From positions 1,546,166 to 1,610,165 of the forward strand of contig NZ_KB913034.1 in assembly GCF_000384195.1 (NCBI RefSeq): a DNA stretch of 64,000 nucleotides. Reading direction: 5' to 3'. The stretch's first letter is position 1, and each line of letters begins with the position of its first letter. Positions 55,793 to 64,000 of the stretch are shown here, piece after piece. The DNA comes from Allobaculum stercoricanis DSM 13633 (GTDB taxonomy: Bacteria > Bacillota_I > Bacilli_A > Erysipelotrichales > Erysipelotrichaceae). The position numbers were made by a program, and so were the translations under genes. The notes beneath the pieces are model-generated. The model had not been told where the DNA came from. It worked only from the letters and a program-made list of their open reading frames with translations, and searched no databases.

Positions 55793-57424
55793 TTATGCAG
55801 TTCTTTTTTTAAAGCGGAAGTGGAACAGTCTTTGGATGATCCCAAAGTAAAGTGCCAATCCAAAGAAAACCACCGAGGAGATAATGCCATTCAGTAGCAT
55901 TCCCCCAAAACATAACATGCGGCTTCCCTGAGCTGCACCAAGTCCTAAATATTGTAAACCAAACATGACAAGTCCCATAGCCACTAAACAAATCGCAGTT
56001 TGAATAGCGATTTTAATTGTGGAATGGAAATTAATGGAATAGGCACGGGCCATTTCTCTAAGGGAGTAGAGGATAATCCATCCATAAGTCAGGATTGTGG
56101 AAATTACGTTTCCAGCAACACCCCACCACATCACCATTGGCACCATGATAATTGATTTTACAACCGCTGCCACGATCATTTGGCTCAATAATTTTTTGCG
56201 CATTCTACAAGCCATCATCATAGATGAAACAACTGGCGTAATTGTGCCAAATAAGCCTTCGATCGCAATCCATTGTACCGCATTGGCGGAAAGCTCTAAA
56301 TCAGACGTGTAGTAGAGCGTATAGAACAATGGTTTAGCATAGAACAAAATCGCAAAGCTCAAAAATAGCCCGATAAATAAGACGATATTAATGCAGTCCA
56401 AAATGTCTTTGCGCACAGATTTAATGTTGCCAGTTTCTAGGGCACTGGTAATATGCGGAATAATCGCCGAGACAAACCCTGGCGATAAAATCATTGGAAT
56501 CGCAGTGAGTTTAATGCCGACATAGTTAACCGCTGAAGTCATCGTTTGGATTTGTTCAACAGAATAGTTTGAATATTTCAAACCAATTGGCATTAAAACA
56601 GCATCAAAAATATCATTGGCATATCCAATCACCGCATATAACAAGTAAGGAATGCAAAGTAATATAAATTCTTTTAATAACGGTTTAATTGGAATGACAC
56701 GCTGTGTTTGGTGTTCAGCTTGGTCACGTAATGATTGTTCTGTTCCTTTAGAAAAATGCGCAATTTGAACAATTCCGGCAATTGCTGCAACGGATGTTGA
56801 CAAGACTGCCGCATATAAAGCATAAACACTCGACATATGGAAGGCATAGACAAGTAAACAGCCAACCCCAAGTAAAAAAGCCACGCGGAAAATTTGTTCA
56901 AATGCTTGGGAGAACGCAAATTCTTCCATTTCTTTATTTCCTTGAATAAAGCCACGATATGCGCTCAATATCGGAACAAAGAAAATCGCAATTGCGAGAA
57001 TACACAACACTTTCGTCATGATGTCGATGCCATCTTGCGTTCCCTCGGTCATTGCACCGGCTAGAACGCCCGAAAGAGCAATCATGACAATCATGCCTAA
57101 AAAGCCTAATAAACTCATCGCCAAAATGGATAAGCGATGCACGTTGAGCACCGTCTTATAGTTTTTTCGCGTGATGTATTTTGCGGTCATCGTTGCGATC
57201 GCCATTGGTGCACCCGCCGTGAAGACATTTAAGATATAACTATAAATTCGATAAGCTGTCCCATAATAAGCCATATACGCATCTGAGCCTAAAATGCTGG
57301 AAAATGGGATAGAATAAATTAAACCAATCGCTTTTGCGATAAAGAAGCCACCGGTCCCAATAAGGCCACCCGCAATAATCGACTTTTTCGTTAGCGAATG
57401 ATCTCGTGTTTTTTGTTTTGCCAT
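55793..57424 (-). CDS. polysaccharide/lipid II flippase, MurJ/SpoVB-type (MOP superfamily)
   Basis: A 543-residue membrane protein with about 14 hydrophobic segments. IIAGGLIGTGGFFIAKAIGLIYSIPFSSILG and the YGTAYRIYSYILNVFTAGAPMAIA stretch are typical of SpoVB/YtgP (putative MurJ) flippases. It should move lipid-linked peptidoglycan or polysaccharide precursors across the membrane. The ATG used follows AAAGAAAGG at 10 bases; the long upstream frame overlaps the divergent nnrD leader. First gene of the operon with mnmG. Confidence 0.9.
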   Translation of the reverse strand: MAKQKTRDHSLTKKSIIAGGLIGTGGFFIAKAIGLIYSIPFSSILGSDAYMAYYGTAYRIYSYILNVFTAGAPMAIATMTAKYITRKNYKTVLNVHRLSILAMSLLGFLGMIVMIALSGVLAGAMTEGTQDGIDIMTKVLCILAIAIFFVPILSAYRGFIQGNKEMEEFAFSQAFEQIFRVAFLLGVGCLLVYAFHMSSVYALYAAVLSTSVAAIAGIVQIAHFSKGTEQSLRDQAEHQTQRVIPIKPLLKEFILLCIPYLLYAVIGYANDIFDAVLMPIGLKYSNYSVEQIQTMTSAVNYVGIKLTAIPMILSPGFVSAIIPHITSALETGNIKSVRKDILDCINIVLFIGLFLSFAILFYAKPLFYTLYYTSDLELSANAVQWIAIEGLFGTITPVVSSMMMACRMRKKLLSQMIVAAVVKSIIMVPMVMWWGVAGNVISTILTYGWIILYSLREMARAYSINFHSTIKIAIQTAICLVAMGLVMFGLQYLGLGAAQGSRMLCFGGMLLNGIISSVVFFGLALYFGIIQRLFHFRFKKRTA

Positions 57425-57629
57425 GTTCAAATCGCCTTTCTTTAATTTCAGTTTCAACCTGATTGAACGATCTAAAATCCAACGATTACAATAGATTCGC
57501 CGATTCCTATAACGCAATCTATTGTTCATTGAATCTTCATGTCTGACAAGAAGACGCTCTTCTTACAAACAACAATTATACCATAATAGCGTTGTGGCCG
57601 ATCTTGCCGCAACAAGGAGGCATAAAAAA

Positions 57630-58562
57630 ATGGAAACAAAGTCTAAAGTCCAAAAATCCCATCCTCTTTTTCAACCGCAAATTGCCACCTTTAAGACGAT
57701 GCAATCTTTATGGCAAATCCGCGAAAGCCATAGCCATAAAGGAACTTTTGGCAAAGTTTTGCTCGTTGGGGGGAGTTTTCGTATGCAAGGAGCACTCAAT
57801 ATGGCCACAAAAGCTTGTTTTCATTCCGGCTGTGGTACACTCACTTTATTCACTCCCCTTTCTTCTGCTCAAGCGATCGCGGCTAAAAATGATTTGGCGA
57901 TGATTATCGCTAGTCCGCAAGATGAAGAAGGCTATTTTGCAAATGATGCCTACTTATCCCTTTTGGATATAGAGAACTATCGCGTTATTGGTTGTGGAAA
58001 TGGAATGGGGACAAAAGAAAGTGGTTTACCCCTTTTAGAAAAAATCATTCGCTCCGGTGCGCTTGTCGTTTTAGATGCGGATGGCATTAATTTACTTGCC
58101 AAATACAAAGAACAATTGCTTGCTCTAATCGACTTACGAACAAAGCCTGTCATCATTACGCCTCATTTAATGGAATTCTCACGACTCACTGGAATTGAAG
58201 TTTCGCAAATTCAAAAAGATCCCTTAGCGATTGTTCATGCGTTTTGTTTGCAACACCCGAATCTTATCGTTGTTTTAAAATCGGAAACGACGCTGATCAG
58301 CCAAGCACAAAAACAAGACTATTGCATTAACCGTCCAGATAGCGCGCTAGCTAAAGGTGGCAGTGGGGATGTTCTTTGTGGCATCATTTGCGGATTATCG
58401 GCCTGGATTGCAAATCCCTTCCATGCCGCTGTATTAGGTGCTTTTGCCCATAACCAAGCCGCAGTTGGAACACTTAGTCCCGTTGCTTTTACCCCTTTAG
58501 ATTTAATCGAAAACCTTGCCCAAGTTTTTGCTAAACTCGATCACCAAATCAACTCAAAGTAA
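57630..58562 (+). CDS. nnrD: ADP-dependent (S)-NAD(P)H-hydrate dehydratase
   Basis: A 310-residue ribokinase-like NnrD (CARKD) that repairs hydrated NADH/NADPH. HKGTFGKVLLVGGSFRMQGALNMATKAC is the N-terminal signature, VLDADGINLL follows, and the catalytic loop is KGGSGDVLCGIICGL. The NnrE epimerase domain present in many bacterial fusions is absent, and no separate nnrE is nearby. AAGGAGG at 57614-57620 sets the start; the earlier ATG adds 36 residues with no ribosome binding site. Divergent from the flippase. Confidence 0.93.
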   Translation: METKSKVQKSHPLFQPQIATFKTMQSLWQIRESHSHKGTFGKVLLVGGSFRMQGALNMATKACFHSGCGTLTLFTPLSSAQAIAAKNDLAMIIASPQDEEGYFANDAYLSLLDIENYRVIGCGNGMGTKESGLPLLEKIIRSGALVVLDADGINLLAKYKEQLLALIDLRTKPVIITPHLMEFSRLTGIEVSQIQKDPLAIVHAFCLQHPNLIVVLKSETTLISQAQKQDYCINRPDSALAKGGSGDVLCGIICGLSAWIANPFHAAVLGAFAHNQAAVGTLSPVAFTPLDLIENLAQVFAKLDHQINSK

Positions 58563-58571
58563 AATTGTGTG

Positions 58572-58602
58572 AAAAAAAATCCGCCTAGATTGGCGGATTT
58601 TA
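58572..58602. terminator. bidirectional terminator after nnrD
   Basis: AAAATCCGCC and GGCGGATTTT arms with a 6-base loop, between nnrD (+) and the two unknown genes (-). Confidence 0.9.
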
Positions 58603-58614
58603 ATTTATCGATTT

Positions 58615-58938
58615 TTATTTTGTGATTTTAGAAAATTCGAGTTCTAAATAATAAACGCGTTGGTCAAATAATTTTGTATTAAAGCCATAGGCCCAATATA
58701 AATCGTCTTCTTCATCATAGTCCCAATCGTTATCTAAAGTTTCGACAAGTAGCGTTCGCTCTTGTTCTTCTACCATTCCACTTGCCGCAAATTCTAAACA
58801 ACCTTCCAAACTTGGTTCAAGACGCATTGGGGAAAAACTAAGTTTGGAACAAAGGTTTGCTAACTCATTTTGAATCGATAAGCCTTGACTTTCGTCTTCA
58901 CTTGAGACCACAACGCGCATGCGTAAACTATAGTTCAT
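58615..58938 (-). CDS. unknown small acidic protein, second of a coupled pair
   Basis: A 107-residue protein that I do not recognise, with no membrane helix or signal peptide. It is acidic (DNDWDYDEEDD near residue 70), with a predicted mixed alpha/beta pattern. Its start overlaps the end of the upstream gene by 11 bases, so the two are translationally coupled and probably act together. No motif suggests a function. Confidence 0.72.
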   Translation of the reverse strand: MNYSLRMRVVVSSEDESQGLSIQNELANLCSKLSFSPMRLEPSLEGCLEFAASGMVEEQERTLLVETLDNDWDYDEEDDLYWAYGFNTKLFDQRVYYLELEFSKITK

Positions 58939-59212
58939 TGTCGAGTACGTATTGAGCGAGCTTTTTCATATTGGTATCGGTTGCTAAAGAAATGATTCGA
59001 CCCATATTTAAATTCAGCACCGCAATTTTAATTTCGCCTTGTTCAACCGCAATATTGAGTGTTCCGTTTTGATCATTGAAAAACACATCATATAAATAGT
59101 TAGTGCGATCTCCATCATTTGTTTTTTCGACAAGTTCGACTTTAAAGTCTTCTTTATTTTTTAAGATTGTACGTACCGCATTGGCAGCACTTAAATTCAT
59201 TCGTTTTGCCAT
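58928..59212 (-). CDS. unknown small protein, first of a coupled pair
   Basis: A 94-residue soluble protein that I do not recognise. The N-terminus MAKRMNLSAANAVRTILKNKEDFKV looks helical and the middle (YLYDVFFNDQNGTLNIAVEQGEIKIAVLNLNMG) beta-rich. It starts with GCAGGT about 8 bases upstream. The downstream gene begins 11 bases before its stop. The pair lies between nnrD and a DUF1846 gene. Confidence 0.72.
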   Translation of the reverse strand: MAKRMNLSAANAVRTILKNKEDFKVELVEKTNDGDRTNYLYDVFFNDQNGTLNIAVEQGEIKIAVLNLNMGRIISLATDTNMKKLAQYVLDNEL

Positions 59213-59275
59213 GATAACCTGCTTTCTATTTTCGTTTCATGTTTGTTCTATTATAGAGAATTCAATTCCCGAAAC

Positions 59276-59374
59276 GCAAAAAAAGCTCTTGAAAAGCTTG
59301 ATTCATCCCCTTTTTATAATCACTGGTTTTAGTGCTACAAAAAGCGACAGATCAGTCTAGTCAAAAGAGCTTTT
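59276..59374 (-). terminator. long structured terminator of the DUF1846 gene
   Basis: On the minus strand AAAAGCTCTTTTGA pairs with TCAAGAGCTTTTTTT about 60 bases later. The enclosed segment has further short helices, including CACTAAAACCAGTG. It is longer than the other terminators of the window. Confidence 0.6.
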
Positions 59375-59385
59375 AAAGTTTTTCT

Positions 59386-60846
59386 TTATTTTTTTTCTGG
59401 TTCAAATGTCACTTGAATGCCTAAAGCATTAAATGTATTTAAGTCAGTTTCACTTAAAGAACTTGTTAAATGCGCTTGCGCTCCTTTTAATTGTGGAAGC
59501 ATGCTCAACGCTTTTGCGGCTTGTTCATTCGTCTTTGCAGACATCGATAAAGCAATTAACGTTTCATATACGTGTAAACGTGGGTTTTGTGCCCCCATAT
59601 ATTCTGTTTTCAAATGTTGAATTGGAATAAATACATCCGGTTCAATCAATAACACATCATCTTTAATATTTGCCAGCTTTTTGATCGCATTCATGACTAG
59701 TCCTGCACTAGGTCCCATGAAATTGTTGTTGGCAGAAAGAATCATCATGCCATCGTCAAATTCCATTGCTCCACAAACTACACCACGTTGTGCTTCATGT
59801 TTTCTTGCCGCAGCAACACATGCACGATCTTCTGGTGTCAAACCGCATTGTTGTAACAACATTTCTTGGATATTTAATTCATCGCGTCCACAAATATCTT
59901 GCAAATAGCGATTACGTGTTGCGAAGTAACGACGGATGATTTCTTGTTTTGCGGCTTTTTGAACCACTTCATCATCAGCGATACAGAACCCTGCCATATT
60001 TACACCCATATCGGTTGGCGATTGATATGGAGATGATCCGTAAATTTCTTCAAACATTCTGCGCAATACTGGGAAGATTTCAATATCGCGGTTATAGTTG
60101 ATGGCTACTTTTTGATACGCCTCTAAATGATAAGGGTCGATCATATTTTTATCATCCAAATCTGCTGTTGCGGATTCGTAAGCTAAGTTGACTGGGTGAT
60201 TTAAAGGTAAAGACCAAACTGGGAATGTTTCAAATTTTGCATATCCTGCTTGAATTCCACGAATATGATCATGATAAAGTTGGGACAGGCAAGTTGCCAT
60301 TTTCCCACTTCCTGGCCCTGGTGCAGTAACGACAACTAAGCGGCGTTGCGTTTCGATATAATCGTTTTTCCCAAAGCCTTCTTTGGAAATAATTTTATGC
60401 GTGTCCGTTGGATAACCGTCGATCACATAGTGATAGTATACGTTGATATCTTTTTTCGTCAGACGACGTTTTAATTTTTGTGCACTCTTTTGTCCGGAGT
60501 ATTTAGTGATTACAACAGAAGATACAAATAAACCGGTTTGACGATAGACATCAATTAAACGTAAAACATCTTCATCATAGGAAATCCCGATGTCTTCGCG
60601 AACTTTGTTGTCTTCAATATCTTTTGCGGAGACGACAAAGACCACTTCGGCTTCATCTTTAAGTTCTAACAACATTTGGAGTTTTGAATCTGGTTGGAAT
60701 CCAGGTAAAACGCGGCTTGCATGATTGTCATCAAATAACTTGCCACCAAACTCCAGATACAACTTATCCCCAAACGAGTTAATGCGTTTGCGGATCTGAT
60801 CAGATTGCATTTTTTTGTACTTCTCGTTATCAAATCCTTGTATCAT
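59386..60846 (-). CDS. DUF1846 (UPF0371) family protein
   Basis: A 486-residue protein of the widespread but uncharacterised DUF1846 family, close to full length. MIQGFDNEKYKKMQSDQIRKRINSFGDKLYLEFGGKLF at the N-terminus and a P-loop-like VVTAPGPGSGKMATCLSQLYHD region are typical, as are the C-terminal NNNFMGPSAGLVMNAIKKL and EYMGAQNPRLHVYETLIAL. The P-loop-like and surrounding features suggest nucleotide handling, but no reaction is established that I know of. GAGGGG lies 5 bases before this ATG; the 27-codon extension is rejected. Monocistronic. Confidence 0.93.
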   Translation of the reverse strand: MIQGFDNEKYKKMQSDQIRKRINSFGDKLYLEFGGKLFDDNHASRVLPGFQPDSKLQMLLELKDEAEVVFVVSAKDIEDNKVREDIGISYDEDVLRLIDVYRQTGLFVSSVVITKYSGQKSAQKLKRRLTKKDINVYYHYVIDGYPTDTHKIISKEGFGKNDYIETQRRLVVVTAPGPGSGKMATCLSQLYHDHIRGIQAGYAKFETFPVWSLPLNHPVNLAYESATADLDDKNMIDPYHLEAYQKVAINYNRDIEIFPVLRRMFEEIYGSSPYQSPTDMGVNMAGFCIADDEVVQKAAKQEIIRRYFATRNRYLQDICGRDELNIQEMLLQQCGLTPEDRACVAAARKHEAQRGVVCGAMEFDDGMMILSANNNFMGPSAGLVMNAIKKLANIKDDVLLIEPDVFIPIQHLKTEYMGAQNPRLHVYETLIALSMSAKTNEQAAKALSMLPQLKGAQAHLTSSLSETDLNTFNALGIQVTFEPEKK

Positions 60847-61164
60847 CTTTTCCCCTCTTTTCCTGAATATCTTGATCTTGGGATCTTTTTTATTTTTTTG
60901 ACGTGAATAAGGCATTTCTTCATTCACACTTTGTTAACTTCTATTGTTCTACATTATGCCGTTTTTCTTAGATGAAAAGCGACATTTGATAAGTCTTTTT
61001 AGAAGTGGATGAATCCACTTACTTTTTGATTTTCTACGATCACGTGTTTCGTAATCCCAATAAAAAAAACAATTCTATACTACGATACGAAAATAAGCCC
61101 CTCTTTTCAAACGAGTCGGCATAAAACACGCTAAATCAAACAATAATTTGATATATTCAATCAT
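60847..61164. other. intergenic region between the divergent DUF1846 and recQ genes
   Basis: AAGTGGA-TGAA-TCCACTT at 61003-61020 is a 7-base stem with a 4-base loop and a nearby ACTTTTT, a possible attenuator or orphan terminator on the plus strand. Otherwise AT-rich promoter DNA. Confidence 0.45.
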
Positions 61165-63399
61165 ATGTATAACCCAAACCGAAACTACCCGCCAATTTTA
61201 AAGGCGCTCAAAAAATATTATGGCTACGATTCATTTCGTCCAGGACAAGTCGAGCTCATTCATCACTTACTCGATGGCCATGACGTATTAGGTATCATGC
61301 CTACTGGCGCTGGAAAATCTGTTTGTTTTCAGATTCCCGCTATTTTTATGCCGGGCATTACGTTAGTTATTTCACCATTGATCTCTTTGATGAAAGACCA
61401 AGTCGCTTCTTTAATTCAAGCTAAAATTCCCGCTGCTTATCTCAACAGTTCTTTAACCCCCGACCAATACCGTCTTGCCTTACGTCGGGCAAAAGAAGGT
61501 TGTTATAAAATTATTTATGTTGCCCCTGAGCGATTAAATACCCCCGCCTTTTTAGATTTTGCGCACTCTGTTCAAATCTCAATGATTGCCGTGGATGAAG
61601 CGCATTGTATTTCCCAATGGGGCCAAAACTTTCGTCCAAGTTATTTACGGATTCCCGAATTTGCACAAACATTGCCATATCGCCCAATCTTTGCGGCCTT
61701 TACCGCAACCGCAACTGGTCCAGTTAAAGACGACATTGCCAAACAACTCAACCTGCAAAATCCGTATACATTAATCACGGGATTTGATCGCCAAAACTTA
61801 TATTTTGAAGTCCAACACCCCCTCGATAAACTGGATGCCTTAATGGATTTTCTTGAACAACATCGTCATGAAGCGGGCATTGTCTATTGTTTGACCAGAA
61901 AAGAAACCGAAGAAATTTGTCGAGCCTTAGTCGAACAAGGCTATCGAGCTTGTTTTTATCATGGCGGGATGAGCGATGAAAAGCGTTCCGCTAGCCAAGA
62001 TGCATTTTTATATGATCAAGTCGATATTATTGTCGCAACCAACGCCTTTGGGATGGGGATTGATAAATCCAATGTCCGCTATGTTGTCCATTACTCCATT
62101 CCTTCTTCATTAGAAAACTATTATCAAGAAGCAGGACGTGCCGGACGAGATGGTGGGCCAGCCCATTGCTTATTGCTTTATAAATCTGGTGATATGCATA
62201 TCAACCGCTTTTTAATTGATAAATCTTATGAAGAAAGTATTCGTCGAGCGAGTGAACAAGAAGATAGCGTGCAATATATTTCCGCCTGTCTTGATCAAAA
62301 AAATCGGGAACTGCATTTATTAGATACGATGGAAATGTATGCGACGACCCCAATGTGTTTGCGTAGTTATCTGCTCCAATACTTTGGTGAATCCTCAAGT
62401 GGAAAATGTGGCCATTGCTCCAATTGTGATGCCACCTGGATCAAAGAAGATATTTCCGAAATCTCCCAAACGATTTACATGGCACTCAACCAATTACCAA
62501 AACAATACGGCCTTTCTTTATGTGTCGAATACTTAACCGGCGTTTCTTCAAGCAAGATCAAACGTAATCAACTACAAGAGTTAAACGGATTTGGTTGTTT
62601 AAGCGAGCTAGATGCTGGGCTTGTTCGCTTGTATTTAGAATCGTTACTCATTCAAGGTTATCTTTCTAAAAGCGCTGATCTATATCAAGTCATTTCACTG
62701 ACGGAGAAATTCCATAAAGCGTTTAGCGAACAACAAACGATTCATGTTCAGTTTAAAGAAAATGCCCTTCATCAGCGTAATCGCCAATCAAAACAGCATC
62801 TCACTTCACGCTCTTCCACGTGTGAGAGTCTAGGGTCACCAGAAAATCAAGCACTCTTTGATGTGCTTAAAGCGTTACGCTTGCAACTGGCAAGACAAAA
62901 CAAGGTTCCCCCTTATGTCATTTTCTCTGATGCCACACTCATGGAAATGGCGAAAAAACGTCCGCAAACGCCTAAAGAGATGTTAAAAGTGTCTGGTGTG
63001 GGAAATGTGAAAATCGATCATTATGGACAAGACTTCATTATGGCCATCCAAAAGCATGTTGCCGATGAAAAACGTACCCAAGCCTACCAACAAGATACGA
63101 TATTTTCTGCCTCTCTAGATTCTGATTTACAAGTTTCCAAGAGTGCATCCTTAAATCCCAAAGCTTATGATCGAATAAATCAATCACTTTCCCCTTTACT
63201 GAAAAAGCAAACGCAAAAGGAGATTTCCAAACTTACTTCGAATTCTCCACTCTACAAAAAGTGTTCCCCAAATAAAGGGCCAGTTCAAAAATACAACTCC
63301 ACCCCTAATAACGGAACAAACCCACACACAAAAGAGCGTCAATATGAATCGACTGCCGTTGTCTATTCAGCAAGAAATAATCAAACAAATTCCAAGTAA
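61165..63399 (+). CDS. recQ: RecQ-family ATP-dependent DNA helicase
   Basis: A 744-residue RecQ helicase that unwinds DNA 3'-5' in repair and recombination. Walker A is MPTGAGKS (near residue 45), box II is DEAHCISQWGQNFRP, and motif VI is YYQEAGRAGRDG. The zinc cluster is C-LRSYLLQYFGESSSGKCGHCSNC, followed by RQC-like and HRDC (about 565-640; LRLQLARQNKVPPYVIFSDATL) domains. The last 100 residues are Ser/Lys/Gln/Asn-rich and disordered, an uncommon long tail. The ATG has no good ribosome binding site. Its terminator abuts a group II intron. Confidence 0.96.
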   Translation: MYNPNRNYPPILKALKKYYGYDSFRPGQVELIHHLLDGHDVLGIMPTGAGKSVCFQIPAIFMPGITLVISPLISLMKDQVASLIQAKIPAAYLNSSLTPDQYRLALRRAKEGCYKIIYVAPERLNTPAFLDFAHSVQISMIAVDEAHCISQWGQNFRPSYLRIPEFAQTLPYRPIFAAFTATATGPVKDDIAKQLNLQNPYTLITGFDRQNLYFEVQHPLDKLDALMDFLEQHRHEAGIVYCLTRKETEEICRALVEQGYRACFYHGGMSDEKRSASQDAFLYDQVDIIVATNAFGMGIDKSNVRYVVHYSIPSSLENYYQEAGRAGRDGGPAHCLLLYKSGDMHINRFLIDKSYEESIRRASEQEDSVQYISACLDQKNRELHLLDTMEMYATTPMCLRSYLLQYFGESSSGKCGHCSNCDATWIKEDISEISQTIYMALNQLPKQYGLSLCVEYLTGVSSSKIKRNQLQELNGFGCLSELDAGLVRLYLESLLIQGYLSKSADLYQVISLTEKFHKAFSEQQTIHVQFKENALHQRNRQSKQHLTSRSSTCESLGSPENQALFDVLKALRLQLARQNKVPPYVIFSDATLMEMAKKRPQTPKEMLKVSGVGNVKIDHYGQDFIMAIQKHVADEKRTQAYQQDTIFSASLDSDLQVSKSASLNPKAYDRINQSLSPLLKKQTQKEISKLTSNSPLYKKCSPNKGPVQKYNSTPNNGTNPHTKERQYESTAVVYSARNNQTNSK

Positions 63400-63426
63400 A
63401 AAAGCTCGTTAAATACGAGCTTTTTT
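63398..63426 (+). terminator. terminator of recQ
   Basis: AAAAAGCTCG and CGAGCTTTTTT arms with a short loop overlap the recQ stop region. The group II intron begins 4 bases after its T run. Confidence 0.88.
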
Positions 63427-63430
63427 CATT

Positions 63431-64000
63431 GTGTGTCGGGCATGGCGCACATCTTGTCGGTGAAAGTCCGATCACAGGTATTTGTCGCCAAGTGTAGCGA
63501 ACCGCAAGCCGAAAGCCGTGAGGCTGGGGTGAAGGAAGCGGTGTAGCAAAGCTGTCGAGCCTACGAACAGAAACCTGATACAAGGCCAAATGGCGGGTAA
63601 GGTTGCAATACAAACCAAAGCCCAAAAGACAAACGTAACGCCAAGACGGTAAATCAGGAGGTTGTGCAGTGAAAGATGTGTGTCTTACCCCGAGAGATCT
63701 CGCGGACGATATTCCGAGAAGCTTTAAAATCAGCAATCGGTGGCCCAAAGAGAACGGGTTCGGTCGAAATAAGGTTTGTCGCGAGAAGTCAGCTGAGGGC
63801 ATAGTAAGTCATCGACTGAAGGCCCTAATGGTTTTACAGAGCGTTCCGCTTTGAAATAACAAACCAGTAATCTGTAAATCTGGAAAAATCCAATACAGAA
63901 GAAACGTAATCTTCTGGGACACTCTGGACGAGGATGATCTGAATTTGTTTGTGAAAAGAAAGGAGACGCATCATGCGTTTAATTGAATCAATACTTCAAT
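63431..64000 (+). mobile_element. group II intron, 5' part (continues past the window)
   Basis: The intron starts with the GTGTG signature (GTGTGTCGGGCATGGCGCAC at 63431) and carries domain I features such as GGTGAAAGTCC, CCGTGAGGCTGGGGTGAAGG, GGCGGGTAAGG, GTGCAGTGAAAGATG and GAAGTCAGCTGAGGGCATAG. It is inserted in the sense orientation just after the recQ terminator, a known target context for some bacterial group II introns. The 3' part lies outside the window, so completeness is unknown. Confidence 0.92.
63973..64000 (+). CDS. group II intron maturase/reverse transcriptase, N-terminus only
   Basis: AGGAG at 63961-63965 precedes the ATG by 7 bases. The visible residues MRLIESILQ match the N-terminal start of intron-encoded LtrA-type reverse transcriptases. 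The rest is beyond the window edge, so integrity cannot be judged. Confidence 0.8.

Noticed and set aside
63305..63802. 165-codon minus-strand open frame over the recQ end and the intron
   Set aside because: It runs through a terminator and the structured intron RNA on the other strand; the frame is open only because intron RNA is GC-richer and low in stop codons.

Overview
The window looks like the chromosome of a low-GC, Gram-positive, fermentative gut-type bacterium of the Bacillota. The Erysipelotrichia are the best guess, but that is inference from overall gene style only. Supporting signs are AT-rich DNA, AGGAGG-type ribosome binding sites, strong rho-independent terminators after almost every unit, tRNAs with encoded CCA, an S-box riboswitch before metK, CcpA-like cre sites, a mannose-family PTS, a membrane pyrophosphatase, a flavodiiron protein and a FemX/MurM-type aminoacyltransferase. 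Most genes between 5.9 and 57 kb lie on the minus strand, which suggests that strand is the leading one here.

Layout. 0.4-5.4 kb: flavodiiron protein, a Gly-Tyr-Val tRNA cluster, FemX-like transferase and a TPR protein. 5.9-9.4 kb: cysteine desulfidase, a small FMN-barrel protein, a membrane-anchored XRE regulator and a small AbrB-like orphan. 9.7-14 kb: translation genes (lysS with a fused tRNA-binding domain, tsaC/ywlC, mnmE). 14-25 kb: secreted transglutaminase-like protein, K+-dependent membrane pyrophosphatase, tRNA-Glu, tyrosine phosphatase plus cytidylate-kinase-like pair, a lone GatZ/KbaZ, a PAP2 phosphatase, a small secreted protein and eno. 25.7-30.8 kb: a sugar-uptake locus with a GntR/UTRA regulator converging on a mannose-family PTS IIA-IIB-IIC-IID operon that begins with a SIS-domain enzyme and a HAD hydrolase. 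It resembles Amadori-product or amino-sugar utilisation loci. 30.8-32.1 kb: a fossil zone with two decayed group II intron pieces, a broken small ORF and a degenerate second copy of the 3' end of lysS. 32-37.6 kb: U32 peptidase-family protein, DtxR-family regulator, Nudix hydrolase, SAM riboswitch plus metK, and a small InlB-repeat membrane protein. 37.7-42 kb: mglBAC galactose/methyl-galactoside ABC transporter. 42-53 kb: metG with a coupled membrane protein, an RDD-PHP fusion, a secreted two-module protein, dxr, glgP and an orphan winged-helix regulator. 53-61 kb: DivIC/FtsB-like protein, mnmG, a MurJ/SpoVB-type flippase, nnrD, two coupled unknown genes and a DUF1846 protein. 61-64 kb: recQ, then a group II intron that begins right after the recQ terminator and runs off the window.

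The most unusual part is the fossil zone at 30.9-32.14 kb. The U32 gene ends inside sequence homologous to the end of lysS and appears to borrow the lysS-type terminator. A group II intron remnant starts directly after that terminator, in the same terminator-adjacent position as the intron that follows recQ at 63.43 kb. Among the protein genes, the RDD-PHP fusion, the LysS C-terminal extension, the two secreted repeat proteins and the SIS/HAD/PTS operon deserve the most attention.
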